A stretch of DNA of 16,033 nt from Nitrospinota bacterium (GCA_015231995.1 JADGAO010000048.1:1-16033); one strand, 5' to 3'. Shown: positions 1 through 7,018, counted from the first letter of the stretch. Notes: generated by a model not told the origin, from the sequence alone. A program made the numbers and translations.

Positions 1-660
1 CGGAAGGGAAAATTCCTCGAAGCTTTTCCGGCTCAATATGTCGCCCGAAGCGCTGGGATCGGCTATGCAGACGACGTCGGCTCCGGCCCTGAGCATCGCG
101 TCCCCGAACGCTTTGAGGTTCTCAAGGACAAACGCGTTCAGCCTGTGCGCGGCTTTTTTGTTGTTGAGCAGTGACTTGTAATAGGGGATCGCGTCAACGA
201 GCGATGAAGCCACGCTGACAGGCCCCGAAAGGTTTGCGATGACCGGAGTGTCCGGCGCCTTTTGTTTGAGAATCCCCATCGCTTCGACACAGGCTCTCGC
301 CCGGCCTGCGCCCATATTCATCGGCGACAGCGCATCGAAGTCTTCTACGCTTTTCATGGCATAGGCGGTGATACGAGGCTCGATATGTTTGGAGCCGAGG
401 TCGACGGACGATCCCATCGCCTCCGCCTCGACGGTCATGCAAAAAGGAGCGCCGGTGTTTTCCACGCCGGAGCGTGTGTTGGCCGCCATCGCAAGCTGGG
501 CCATTTTCGCAGGGTCAACATGCGCCTCCGGCCAGAAGACACCCTCCATATCCATCACCTCGGTGACGGTCATGGTCATCATGCCGCCGGGACAGATGAA
601 AGGGCGCCTGTCCGTCCGCTCCCCTTTAAGGGCGCGGATTAAACGGGTTTTTTGATCCAT
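1..660 (-). CDS. MtaA/CmuA-family methyltransferase, partial (C-terminus off window)
   Basis: This is a uroporphyrinogen-decarboxylase-fold methyltransferase of the MtaA/CmuA type. It starts at ATG 658-660 (minus strand) and stays open for 220 residues to the left edge, so roughly the N-terminal two thirds of a ~340-residue protein is visible. A GGAG ribosome site lies 11 nt before the ATG. Visible family signatures are KTRLIRALKGERTDRRP at the N-terminus, CPGGMM (about residue 24), WPEAH, and APFCMTVEAEAMG (about residue 84). Members move a methyl group between a methyl-corrinoid protein and a thiol or pterin acceptor: coenzyme M in methanogens, tetrahydrofolate in several bacteria. The Zn-binding His-x-Cys and the later Cys lie in the missing part, so catalytic competence cannot be judged. 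It lies 191 bp downstream of another methyltransferase of the same fold and is clearly diverged from it in sequence. The two are probably co-transcribed, with a repeat-filled gap between them. The family call is firm; substrate and acceptor are unknown. Confidence 0.88.
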   Translation of the reverse strand, partial: MDQKTRLIRALKGERTDRRPFICPGGMMTMTVTEVMDMEGVFWPEAHVDPAKMAQLAMAANTRSGVENTGAPFCMTVEAEAMGSSVDLGSKHIEPRITAYAMKSVEDFDALSPMNMGAGRARACVEAMGILKQKAPDTPVIANLSGPVSVASSLVDAIPYYKSLLNNKKAAHRLNAFVLENLKAFGDAMLRAGADVVCIADPSASGDILSRKSFEEFSLP

Positions 661-698
661 ATCACAACTTTCTCCGCCCTCTGCAAAGAGAGGTCAGG

Positions 699-790
699 GC
701 CGCTGTAAGCGGCTGGGCGGTTTAATTAATTCCACTAAAGCTTAATTAAACCCCCTCGGCCTTCGGCCACTCCCCCTTTGTAAGGGGGAG
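699..790. repeat. Composite array of short hairpins around a TTTAATTAA dyad
   Basis: The gap between the two methyltransferase genes holds a string of small perfect inverted repeats. They are GCCGCT/AGCGGC with loop GTA (699-713), TTTAATTAA at 721-729 paired with TTAATTAAA at 742-750, GGCC/GGCC with loop TTC (758-768), and CTCCCCCTT/AAGGGGGAG with loop TGT (770-790). The same architecture recurs at 12252-12346 with different arm sequences, so this is a dispersed element rather than a local accident. It encodes no protein that I can support. Confidence 0.7.
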
Positions 791-823
791 AAATTTCTCA
801 TGCTGTTCCGTGTGTCTCATGCT

Positions 824-848
824 GTCCGGGGTGTTCTTCACCCCGGAC
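824..848. repeat. Pentaloop hairpin repeat, copy 1
   Basis: A perfect 10-bp stem, GTCCGGGGTG (824-833) and CACCCCGGAC (839-848), encloses the loop TTCTT. It begins 3 nt after the stop codon of the leftward methyltransferase gene (852-854). It could therefore shape the 3' end of that transcript or attenuate reading into the next gene. There is no T-tract on the minus strand, so I do not call it a terminator. It belongs to a family with copies at 7046, 9035, 9095, 9311, 9375, 13041 and 13095. Confidence 0.8.
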
Positions 849-851
849 TCT

Positions 852-1913
852 CTAGTTGTCGAACCTTCCGTATTTGCGGGCCGCGTTGATAAGCGCGTCC
901 ACGTTGGCCGGAGGCGTGTTTATCGGCACCTCGCAACCGGACGCCAGAACAAACCCTCTGGGATTGCCCATGGCCTTCGCGCAAATTTCCTTGGCTTCCG
1001 CGTCTATCTCCTCCGGCGTGTTCTTGAGAAGATTCGCGGGTGTGACGTTTCCGACGAGGCATATCCTGTGGCCGACCGCTTCTTTGGCTTTGCCCAGGTC
1101 CACGTTGTCCACGCTCCAGATGTCGAAATCGGCTTCGAGCATCGGCGTCCAGTTGGGCGTGGTTTTGCCGCATATGTGAAGAACAGCCGGTAACCCGCCT
1201 CCGTTTTTGTGGATATGGTCGGCGAGGCGTTTAAGGTACGGAGCCACGAATTCATGGAAATGCTTCGGGCTTACAAGGCTCCCAGAGCCGATCGGCTCGA
1301 CGATTATAGGCAGGGAGCCTCGCTTTAACATCTCGTCTATGAACCTGATACCGGCCACCGTGCACATTTCCAGCAACTCGTGCACCCATTCTTTGTTCTT
1401 GACGAGGTCTTTTGCGAAAAGGTCAACAGGCCGCAGAGCCGCCGCCGTCGTGAACGGGCCGGCCAGAACCGTGCTCACGCAGGTCTCTTTGCCGATTTCC
1501 CTGACGCAGATTTCGGTCGCTTCCAGATAAACAGGCAGTCTGCCGTCTTTCATGGGGTCGGGCATATGCACTTTTTTTATGTCGTCGAGTTTCTGGATGA
1601 GAGGCTCGGCTATCTGCGGGGCGTCCTCGTCGAGAAAAGCCATCTTCGTGCCCATGGCCTCGCCAAGCGTGGATGTCGTGGAGAAAATCAGTATCAGATC
1701 ATGGCCGTAACGCTTGTAAGCGGCCACATGCGAGTTACCCATCACTTCGCCGTTCCTGTTGTACACGCCAACAGGCTTTCCGAGTATCCGGGCGGCGTGG
1801 TTGAGTATCAGCGGGAAAGCGGCGATTCTCTGGGGATTCTTGCCTTGCAGGTAGCACAACACTCTCTCAAGAGAGGTCTGGGTGTCTGCGGGGATATTGG
1901 CTGTGGTTGTCAT
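852..1913 (-). CDS. MtaA/MtbA-like Zn-dependent methylcobamide methyltransferase (uroporphyrinogen decarboxylase family)
   Basis: This 353-residue protein is full length for the family. By family knowledge it transfers the methyl group carried on a corrinoid protein to a thiol or pterin acceptor, or the reverse; it acts in the cytoplasm. The Zn site is visible: HICGK at 246-250 supplies His246 and Cys248, and Cys327 in ASGCEVP is the expected third ligand. These follow the H-x-C-xn-C pattern of MtaA/MtbA and distinguish it from true HemE. Other marks are the N-terminal ERVLCYLQGKNPQRI and the late VGNVTP (288-292) seen in uroporphyrinogen-decarboxylase-fold enzymes. ATG 1911-1913 has AAAGGAAA about 11 nt upstream. 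The corrinoid gene ends only 25 bp upstream, so the two proteins are likely partners. No substrate-specific methyltransferase of the MtaB, MttB or MtgB type is in the window, so the methyl donor cannot be named. The acceptor is also open. Confidence 0.9.
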   Translation of the reverse strand: MTTTANIPADTQTSLERVLCYLQGKNPQRIAAFPLILNHAARILGKPVGVYNRNGEVMGNSHVAAYKRYGHDLILIFSTTSTLGEAMGTKMAFLDEDAPQIAEPLIQKLDDIKKVHMPDPMKDGRLPVYLEATEICVREIGKETCVSTVLAGPFTTAAALRPVDLFAKDLVKNKEWVHELLEMCTVAGIRFIDEMLKRGSLPIIVEPIGSGSLVSPKHFHEFVAPYLKRLADHIHKNGGGLPAVLHICGKTTPNWTPMLEADFDIWSVDNVDLGKAKEAVGHRICLVGNVTPANLLKNTPEEIDAEAKEICAKAMGNPRGFVLASGCEVPINTPPANVDALINAARKYGRFDN

Positions 1914-1938
1914 GTTTTTTGTTTTCCTTTGCGTATGG

Positions 1939-2598
1939 CTATGCTTTTACCGAAGACAAAACGTCCCGGGCGACCCTGACGGCGGATGAGGCGTTATCGG
2001 CGTAACCGTCAGCTCCGATCCTGTTGGCGAACGCCTGCGATATCGGGCCGCCGCCTATTATCACTTTGAAATTGTCCCGGATGCCTTCTTCCTTGAGCAT
2101 CTCGATGATCGTCGCCATACCGTCCATCGTCGTCGTCATCAAAGTGGAAAGGCATATGATCTCCGCGTCCACTTCCTTGGCTTTTTCGATGAAGCTCGCC
2201 AGCGGCACGTTGCGACCCAGGTCGTGAACCTCGAAACCGGCCACGTCGAGCATGATTTTGACGAGGTTCTTGCCGATATCGTGAGTGTCGCCCTCGACGA
2301 CGCCAATCACGCATTTGCGTTTGTCTTCGGTATCTTCTTTCCTCAGGTGAGGGCGGAGAATGTCAATCCCTGCGTACATCGCATCGGAGCAAAGAAGAAG
2401 CTCAGGGACGAAATATTCTTCCTGATCGTACAACTCTCCGGCTTTGTTCATTCCCACAACAAGGCCGTGCGTGATAGCGTCGAACGCATCCAACCCTGTT
2501 GCGATCGCTTCTTTTGACGTTTTTACGGTAAGGGCCTCATCCATGTTGAGAACCGCGTCCGCCATGTCCTTCAGGATTTCTTCCCGGTCCCTAGCCAT
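1939..2598 (-). CDS. Corrinoid (cobalamin-binding) methyl-carrier protein, MtbC/MttC/MtaC-like
   Basis: This 219-residue protein matches the two-domain corrinoid carrier of methyltransferase systems. Residues ~1-90 form the helical Met-synthase-like cap. Residues ~93-219 form a Rossmann-type B12 domain. The base-off/His-on motif D-x-H-x-x-G is present as D104-T-H106-D-I-G109, so His106 is the predicted lower cobalt ligand. The later S-x-L (Ser151-Thr-Leu153) and GGG (182-184) motifs that hold the nucleotide tail are also intact. Length is normal for the family. ATG 2596-2598 has a strong AGGAGAG site about 7 nt upstream. It is the first gene of the leftward cluster, and the Zn methyltransferase follows after 25 bp. 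The protein would shuttle a methyl group from an unidentified first methyltransferase to that enzyme. The family call is very secure; which methyl substrate (methylamine, betaine, methoxy compound, methanol) cannot be read from this protein. Confidence 0.95.
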   Translation of the reverse strand: MARDREEILKDMADAVLNMDEALTVKTSKEAIATGLDAFDAITHGLVVGMNKAGELYDQEEYFVPELLLCSDAMYAGIDILRPHLRKEDTEDKRKCVIGVVEGDTHDIGKNLVKIMLDVAGFEVHDLGRNVPLASFIEKAKEVDAEIICLSTLMTTTMDGMATIIEMLKEEGIRDNFKVIIGGGPISQAFANRIGADGYADNASSAVRVARDVLSSVKA

Positions 2599-2911
2599 AT
2601 TTCTCTCCTAATTTAAGGCAAAAAACTTGTTTTTTCACGCAAGTCGCCCCTATCACCCGAGATCAGGATATAAAAGCGCACTTACCCCCTGCGACGATAT
2701 ACTCAATATTCGTGCCTATTTACAGCTCCATCGTCGCCAGAGACATAAAATTATTTAGAGCCTAACTCTCAGATGGCGGTCGAGGAACTCGCAGAATGCC
2801 TTCGCCACGAAACTTTAGGAGCCTTGCTTCCCCTCGAACTATTTGATTATTTGTCTGCGTGGGATTGCTTGGCGGCTCCCGTCCGGGAGGAAACGAAAGG
2901 AGGGGGCAGTC

Positions 2912-2941
2912 ATGTCAAAGCCGGATAATAAATTCGGATAA
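2912..2941 (+). other. Possible leader mini-ORF of 8 codons
   Basis: An ATG at 2912 lies 8 nt after AAAGGAGG (2896-2903), an unusually complete Shine-Dalgarno match for a region without a gene. The frame encodes MSKPDNKFG-like sequence of only nine residues including Met before TAA (2939-2941). No promoter is evident directly upstream and nothing shows that it is translated. It could be a leader peptide or chance. Confidence 0.2.
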
Positions 2942-2978
2942 TCAGCGAACAGCTCGCTACCCCACCCGGTAATAAAAA

Positions 2979-2992
2979 TATCGTTAACGATA
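2979..2992. promoter_or_regulatory. Candidate operator, perfect 14-bp palindrome
   Basis: TATCGTTAACGATA is identical to its own reverse complement and sits alone in the divergent intergenic region. It lies about 390 bp from the corrinoid start and about 175 bp before the -35 box of the DUF1638 promoter. A site of this form suits a dimeric helix-turn-helix regulator. No regulator gene is in the window and no second copy was seen. Confidence 0.4.
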
Positions 2993-3167
2993 CATTCACA
3001 TATTGGGCGTCGTCGTCTTGTCGAAACGTGTAAATAGAATGTTTTGTGCATCAAAGAATCGGCTTAATTGGTTGTTATTCAAATGTTTAACTCTTCAATT
3101 GAACAATGGAATAATAGAGCGTCCGGCGGTTCGGCTTCGGGTAAAAATCATCATACCGCAAATTGAT

Positions 3168-3195
3168 TTGACGCATTTGAAGGTTGATGTATAGA
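3168..3195 (+). promoter_or_regulatory. Sigma-70-type promoter for the DUF1638 gene
   Basis: The -35 box TTGACG (3168-3173) and -10 box TATAGA (3190-3195) are separated by 16 bp. Transcription would begin near 3202, about 40 nt before the chosen ATG at 3242. This excludes the upstream TTG at 3197 as a start. Confidence 0.6.
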
Positions 3196-3241
3196 CTTGT
3201 GGGATATCTCATTTGTAGTCTCACATTCGGAGAGCCTGTCC

Positions 3242-3877
3242 ATGAAAATCGGGGTCATCGCCTGCGACATAATGAAGCGCGAACTGGACAAAGCGCTGGG
3301 ATCTACTCCCGGCATAAGCCAGATCATTTATCTCGAAGCGGCGCTTCATTGCAAGCCCAAGCATATGAAGCAGGTGATAAAAGAGAGAATCGACTCGATC
3401 AAGAACGACGTTGACCTGATATTTCTCGGCTACGGATATTGCCAGTCGTTAAGAGGCATCGAGGCCGAATATGACATCCCGATAATCTTGCCGCAACTTG
3501 ACGACTGCATAGCGATTCTTTTCACCCCGGAAAAATACGCCGAAGAAGTCCGCAAGGAAGTCGGCACATGGTTCATGACGCCCGGCTGGGCGGAAGTCGG
3601 GGCGGAGATGGTAATAAAAGAGAACCATCTCGACCGGGTTGTGAAATACGGCAAAGACCCGATGGAGATGGCCAAGCGACTCTTTACCCATTACAGGCGC
3701 GGGTTGTATATTGATACGCATGTCGGCGATAACGAATATTTTATCGGCAAGGCCGAACAATTCTGCGCGGATTTCAATCTGCGCCTTGAGAAGGTTTCCG
3801 CCCAATCCGATATCCTGGAGCGCTACCTCAACAAATGTTCGAAGTTAAATGCCGTAGCGGTGGGCAAGGCGACGTAA
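3242..3877 (+). CDS. DUF1638 family protein
   Basis: This 211-residue cytoplasmic protein belongs to the uncharacterised DUF1638 family. It was recognised from the YGYCQSL segment (64-70), DDCIAIL (87-93) and GTWFMTPGWAE (108-118), which match the conserved core of that family. Candidate metal- or cofactor-binding residues are Cys8, His36-Cys37, Cys67 and Cys89, several of which fall in the conserved blocks. The start is ATG 3242, not the in-frame TTG 3197. GGAGAG lies about 8 nt before the ATG, and the predicted transcription start falls downstream of the TTG. The gene stands divergent to the corrinoid/methyltransferase operon. From memory, DUF1638 genes are often found beside corrinoid methyltransferases, so an accessory role (metal or corrinoid handling, or activation) is a reasonable inference but unproven. 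No signal peptide or membrane segment is visible. Family call firm; biochemical function unknown. Confidence 0.85.
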   Translation: MKIGVIACDIMKRELDKALGSTPGISQIIYLEAALHCKPKHMKQVIKERIDSIKNDVDLIFLGYGYCQSLRGIEAEYDIPIILPQLDDCIAILFTPEKYAEEVRKEVGTWFMTPGWAEVGAEMVIKENHLDRVVKYGKDPMEMAKRLFTHYRRGLYIDTHVGDNEYFIGKAEQFCADFNLRLEKVSAQSDILERYLNKCSKLNAVAVGKAT

Positions 3878-3910
3878 ACGCGAATTTCGGAATGGAAAAA
3901 CTTCTAGACG

Positions 3911-3939
3911 TTGAACTTGAAGCCTCGAAAGGGTAAAAT
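3911..3939 (+). promoter_or_regulatory. Promoter of the ccmEF block
   Basis: TTGAAC (3911-3916), a 17-bp spacer and TAAAAT (3934-3939) give a good sigma-70-type promoter. Transcription would start near 3946, 25 nt before the GTG start of ccmE. It overlaps the in-frame TTG at 3911 and so argues against that codon as the start. Confidence 0.6.
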
Positions 3940-3970
3940 TAGAGCTTATCCAGTCATAGAGGTTGTACTA

Positions 3971-4456
3971 GTGGATACCGCAGAAAGTTCACAGGCCGCT
4001 CCGGCGGTTGTTGGCGTTGGCGGAGGCCCTCGCAAAGCCTCCGGCAATAGCGCTCAAAAAAAATTCCTTGTCGGCTCGGCGATAATCGTAGGCGCCATCG
4101 CTTACCTTATCTACACGGGCGTGCAGGCGAGCGGGTCGTATTACCGGACCGTCTCGGAGGTCGTGGCGATGGGTTCGGCGGCGTCGAACATGTCTTTGCG
4201 GCTGGAGGGCAAAGTTTCCCCCGGCACCATCGAGAAAGACACGGCCAACCTGAAGCTTAATTTCCAGATAACCGACAAGTCGAACAAATCCATCCCCGTC
4301 TATTACGAAGGCGTGGTTCCCGACATGTTTCACGATAACATTGACGTGGTGGTGGAGGGCAAACTTGGGCAAGACGGCAAGTTTGTGGCCACGAAACTTC
4401 TCACCAGTTGCCCGTCGAGGTACGACGCCGCCAAAGAAATGAAGAAACCCTCTTAA
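3971..4456 (+). CDS. ccmE: Cytochrome c maturation protein CcmE, CxxxY variant
   Basis: CcmE is the membrane-anchored periplasmic heme chaperone that carries heme from CcmC to the CcmF ligase. The 161-residue product has a single N-terminal membrane anchor (about 33-50, KKFLVGSAIIVGAIAYLIY) and then the OB-fold domain with LRLEGKV, PVYYEGVVPDMF and VVVEGKLGQDGKF. The usual HDENY heme-binding motif is replaced by CPSRY: Cys147 takes the place of the heme-binding His and Tyr151 is kept. This is the CxxxY type described for Desulfovibrio and archaea. I chose GTG 3971 because GAGG lies 8 nt upstream and a promoter occupies the region of the longer TTG 3911 frame (181 residues). ccmF follows after 39 bp and is the functional partner. 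No ccmA, B, C, D, G or H is in the window. Identity is secure; the exact start is less so. Confidence 0.9.
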   Translation: MDTAESSQAAPAVVGVGGGPRKASGNSAQKKFLVGSAIIVGAIAYLIYTGVQASGSYYRTVSEVVAMGSAASNMSLRLEGKVSPGTIEKDTANLKLNFQITDKSNKSIPVYYEGVVPDMFHDNIDVVVEGKLGQDGKFVATKLLTSCPSRYDAAKEMKKPS

Positions 4457-4495
4457 ATCCCACTGCATATTTTCCCCTAATCTTGGTGATACGGA

Positions 4496-6487
4496 ATGAA
4501 TGAGATAGGCGAATACTCGCTTTTAATAGGTCTCGGAGTTAGCGTTTACGCAACGGTGGTCTCCTTCTGGGGCGCAAAGACCGGAGCCAGGCAGATGATC
4601 AAAAGCGCCGAGTACGCGATGGCGGCGTTGTTCATGCTCGTTTCCATAAGCTCCCTCGCTCTTGTCGTCGCGCTTTACTCGAACGATTTTTCAATCGAAT
4701 ACGTTTACAGCTACACCAACCGCGACCTCGGCTGGTTCTACCGCCTCACCGCGTTCTGGGCCGGGCAGAAAGGGTCGCTACTTTTCTGGTCGTGGATACT
4801 CGGTTTCTTCTCCGTATGGGTAGTGTTGCAGAACGCCAACAAGAACCGCGCGCTTATGCCCTACGTCGTTTTCATCCTTGCGGTGACACAGGCGTTTTTC
4901 ATGTTGCTGATGAACGTCCCGTCGCCGGTGTTCGAGCGGATGACAGTCCTGCCGCCGGACGGGCATGGGTTGAACCCGATGTTGCAGAACCCGGGCATGG
5001 TTTTCCATCCCCCGGCGCTCTACCTGGGTTACGTCGGTTTCGCCATACCGTTCGCCTTCGCTATGGCGGCGCTGTTCACGGGCCATCTTGGCGACGTCTG
5101 GATACGCACCACGAGACGCTGGACGATATTCTCATGGCTGTTTCTGACCCTCGGCAACCTGCTGGGCGCCAACTGGGCCTATGTGGAGCTTGGCTGGGGC
5201 GGTTACTGGGCGTGGGATCCGGTGGAGAACGCCTCGTTCATGCCCTGGCTCACCGGAACGGCGTTCCTTCACTCAGTGATGATTCAGGAGAAAAAGGACA
5301 TGCTCAAGACATGGAACGTCTCCCTGATCTCGCTTACCTTCATATTGACGATATTCGGCACGTTCCTGACGCGCTCCGGGTTGATCTCGTCGGTTCATTC
5401 TTTCGGCGAGTCCACGGTGGGCACGTATTTCGGCGTGTTCCTTATCGTGACGATACTTTTCTCCACAGGCGTTATCGCATGGCGCCTGCCTCTGCTTAAA
5501 AGCGCGAACTCGATGGACTCGATCCTCTCCCGCGAGGCGTCGTTCATGTTCAACAACCTTATGCTTATCGGCGCGGCGTTCGCCGTTTTCTGGGGAACGA
5601 TGTTCCCGATGATTTCCGAGCTTGTGAAGGGCGAGAAAATAACCGTCGGGCCGCCGTTTTTCAACCAGGTGATGACCCCTATCGGGCTTGGCCTGCTTCT
5701 GCTTACTGGGATATGTCCGCTTATCGCGTGGCGCAAAGCCACGTTGAGCAATACGGAGAAGAATTTCCTTATCCCACTCATTATCACAGTAACCGGCTCG
5801 ATGATGCTGTGGGGATTTGGAGTGCGGGAACTTACGCCTTGGGCCAGCTTTACGATATGCGTGTTCGTGACCTCCGCGATTTTGACCGAAATCGTCAAAG
5901 GCGTAATGGCGCGCTCGGCTGGCGGCAAGGAGAATTATGTGTCGGCGTTCTTCAACCTGATGTGGAAGAACAAACGGCGGTATGGCGGTTATATAATCCA
6001 TATCGGCGTCATAATGACCTTTGTCGGCTTCACCGGCTCCTGGTACAACCAGGACAAGGAGGCCAACCTGTTTCCCGGCGGGAAAATAGCCATAAAAGAC
6101 TACGTGCTCACTTATTACAAGAACGATTACTCCAAACCCAAGGATACTGTGGAGGAGACCGTTGCGACCCTTCTCATCGAAAAAGGCGGGAAGAAGATAG
6201 GCTATGCCCAGCCGGAGCACAACATGTATCATATGAAGAATATGAACGGCGAAGGGATGCCGCAACCGGCTTCCGAGGTTTCGATATACTCTACGATGGT
6301 CGAAGACCTTTACGTTATCTACGCGGCTCTCAACGAAGACGGTTCGGCTACGTTCAAGGTTCACGTTAACCCGCTAGTCAAATGGTTGTGGATCGGCTCG
6401 TTGATGATGGCGGCAGGTTCGCTGTTTTCGATGTGGCCTGACAAACGCGAGAAAAAGAGATTCGAGGCCCTGCACGGCTCTGTATGA
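4496..6487 (+). CDS. ccmF: Cytochrome c heme lyase subunit CcmF
   Basis: CcmF is the polytopic inner-membrane heme ligase subunit that takes heme from CcmE and attaches it to apocytochrome c. The 663 residues match the normal length. The tryptophan-rich WWD segment is WGGYWAWDPVENASFMPW at 234-251. Four histidines fit the E. coli set: His171 (FHPPALYLGY) and His301 (SSVHSFGES) as the external heme ligands, His259 (FLHSVMIQEK) and His502 (YIIHIGVIM) as ligands of the transmembrane heme b. A large periplasmic domain (about 515-625) is followed by a last membrane helix (628-647). ATG 4496 has only a modest GGTGAT ribosome site. The gene is 39 bp downstream of ccmE and 45 bp upstream of a bacterioferritin. 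All key residues are kept although CcmE uses Cys instead of His. Very secure. Confidence 0.97.
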   Translation: MNEIGEYSLLIGLGVSVYATVVSFWGAKTGARQMIKSAEYAMAALFMLVSISSLALVVALYSNDFSIEYVYSYTNRDLGWFYRLTAFWAGQKGSLLFWSWILGFFSVWVVLQNANKNRALMPYVVFILAVTQAFFMLLMNVPSPVFERMTVLPPDGHGLNPMLQNPGMVFHPPALYLGYVGFAIPFAFAMAALFTGHLGDVWIRTTRRWTIFSWLFLTLGNLLGANWAYVELGWGGYWAWDPVENASFMPWLTGTAFLHSVMIQEKKDMLKTWNVSLISLTFILTIFGTFLTRSGLISSVHSFGESTVGTYFGVFLIVTILFSTGVIAWRLPLLKSANSMDSILSREASFMFNNLMLIGAAFAVFWGTMFPMISELVKGEKITVGPPFFNQVMTPIGLGLLLLTGICPLIAWRKATLSNTEKNFLIPLIITVTGSMMLWGFGVRELTPWASFTICVFVTSAILTEIVKGVMARSAGGKENYVSAFFNLMWKNKRRYGGYIIHIGVIMTFVGFTGSWYNQDKEANLFPGGKIAIKDYVLTYYKNDYSKPKDTVEETVATLLIEKGGKKIGYAQPEHNMYHMKNMNGEGMPQPASEVSIYSTMVEDLYVIYAALNEDGSATFKVHVNPLVKWLWIGSLMMAAGSLFSMWPDKREKKRFEALHGSV

Positions 6488-6532
6488 TATTGTGATGCTT
6501 CAATCCCGTAACGTTTTTAAAGGAGACGAACG

Positions 6533-7003
6533 ATGCCCAGGAAAGTAAGCGACAGGGTGGTGAAAATCCTGAACACTTTGTACACGAGGGAAATAGGCGT
6601 AGTCGGGATATACATGGATCAGCATATCAGGACGGCCGACCTTTACCCGAAGCTCTCCAAGAAGCTCGAGGAAAGCGCCGTCGAGGAGATGAAACACGCC
6701 GAGAAACTGGCCGAGCGGATAGATTATCTGGGCAAGACTGTGCAATTCGAAAAACACGCCGTGCCGAAACCGTCGGTGCTGGATCTTTCCACGTTTCTGC
6801 GGCAGAACATCGAGCATGAAAACGAAGCCGTGGAGCTATACAACGAGGGAATAAAAATCTGTCTCGAAGAAGGCGACGGCGGAAGCAGGTTGCTGATGGA
6901 GAAAATATTGGCCGACGAAGAGCGGCACCTCAACGATAGCGAGACCCTGCTGGAACTTATCGAGAAATTCGGCGACCAGTACGTGGTCACTCATCTCATA
7001 TAG
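6533..7003 (+). CDS. bfr: Bacterioferritin-like diiron ferritin
   Basis: This 156-residue four-helix ferritin has the normal bacterioferritin length. Family knowledge says it oxidises Fe(II) at a diiron site and stores iron in a 24-subunit cytoplasmic shell. The diiron ligands are Glu20, Glu52, His55, Glu96, Glu129 and His132, in the E...ExxH...E...ExxH order (EEMKHAEKLAERI and ADEERHL). Met53 in EEMKH corresponds to the heme-bridging Met52 of E. coli Bfr, so this is bacterioferritin rather than plain ferritin, where that Met is absent. The start is ATG 6533, with a strong AAAGGAG site about 8 nt upstream. It follows ccmF by 45 bp without a visible terminator and may be read from the same transcript, joining heme delivery and iron storage. 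It could be a specialised ferritin-like relative, but the residue pattern supports Bfr. Confidence 0.87.
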   Translation: MPRKVSDRVVKILNTLYTREIGVVGIYMDQHIRTADLYPKLSKKLEESAVEEMKHAEKLAERIDYLGKTVQFEKHAVPKPSVLDLSTFLRQNIEHENEAVELYNEGIKICLEEGDGGSRLLMEKILADEERHLNDSETLLELIEKFGDQYVVTHLI

Positions 7004-7018
7004 GCAGGCTTCGTGTCC

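Larger units (their letters stand above)
2599..3241. other. Divergent intergenic region between corrinoid operon and DUF1638 gene
   Basis: About 640 bp separate the two divergent start codons. I see no convincing protein gene; the 71- and 63-codon open frames here lack family features. The region holds a perfect 14-bp palindrome (2979-2992), a mini-ORF behind a strong ribosome site (2912-2941), a small CTCCCG/CGGGAG stem (2876-2889), an A/T stem AAAAAAC/GTTTTTT beside the corrinoid ribosome site (2620-2635) and a sigma-70-type promoter for the rightward gene (3168-3195). Base composition is visibly more AT-rich from about 2960 to 3200. I found no convincing sigma-70 promoter for the leftward operon and no recognisable cobalamin riboswitch. 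Confidence 0.6.

Noticed and set aside
2702..2722. Sigma-54-like site on the minus strand (AGGCACG, four bases, TTGAG) upstream of the corrinoid gene
   Set aside because: The -24 half is close to consensus, but the essential GC of the -12 element is missing.
2641..2910. Possible cobalamin riboswitch before the corrinoid operon
   Set aside because: No B12-box-like GCCACTG core or the expected multi-stem layout was found on either strand, only unrelated short stems.
2839..3054. 71-codon minus-strand open frame in the divergent intergenic region
   Set aside because: Composition is random-like, rich in Arg and lacking any family motif; no ribosome site, and it overlaps the palindrome and AT-rich control DNA.
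3197..3241. Longer DUF1638 start at TTG 3197
   Set aside because: The predicted transcription start (about 3202) lies inside this extension, and ATG 3242 has its own ribosome site.
3911..3970. Longer CcmE start at TTG 3911
   Set aside because: The TTG coincides with a good -35 box, and GTG 3971 has GAGG at the proper distance.
5273..6364. 363-codon minus-strand open frame opposite ccmF
   Set aside because: It is a shadow of ccmF codon bias: Arg/His-rich, without motifs, wholly within a certain gene.
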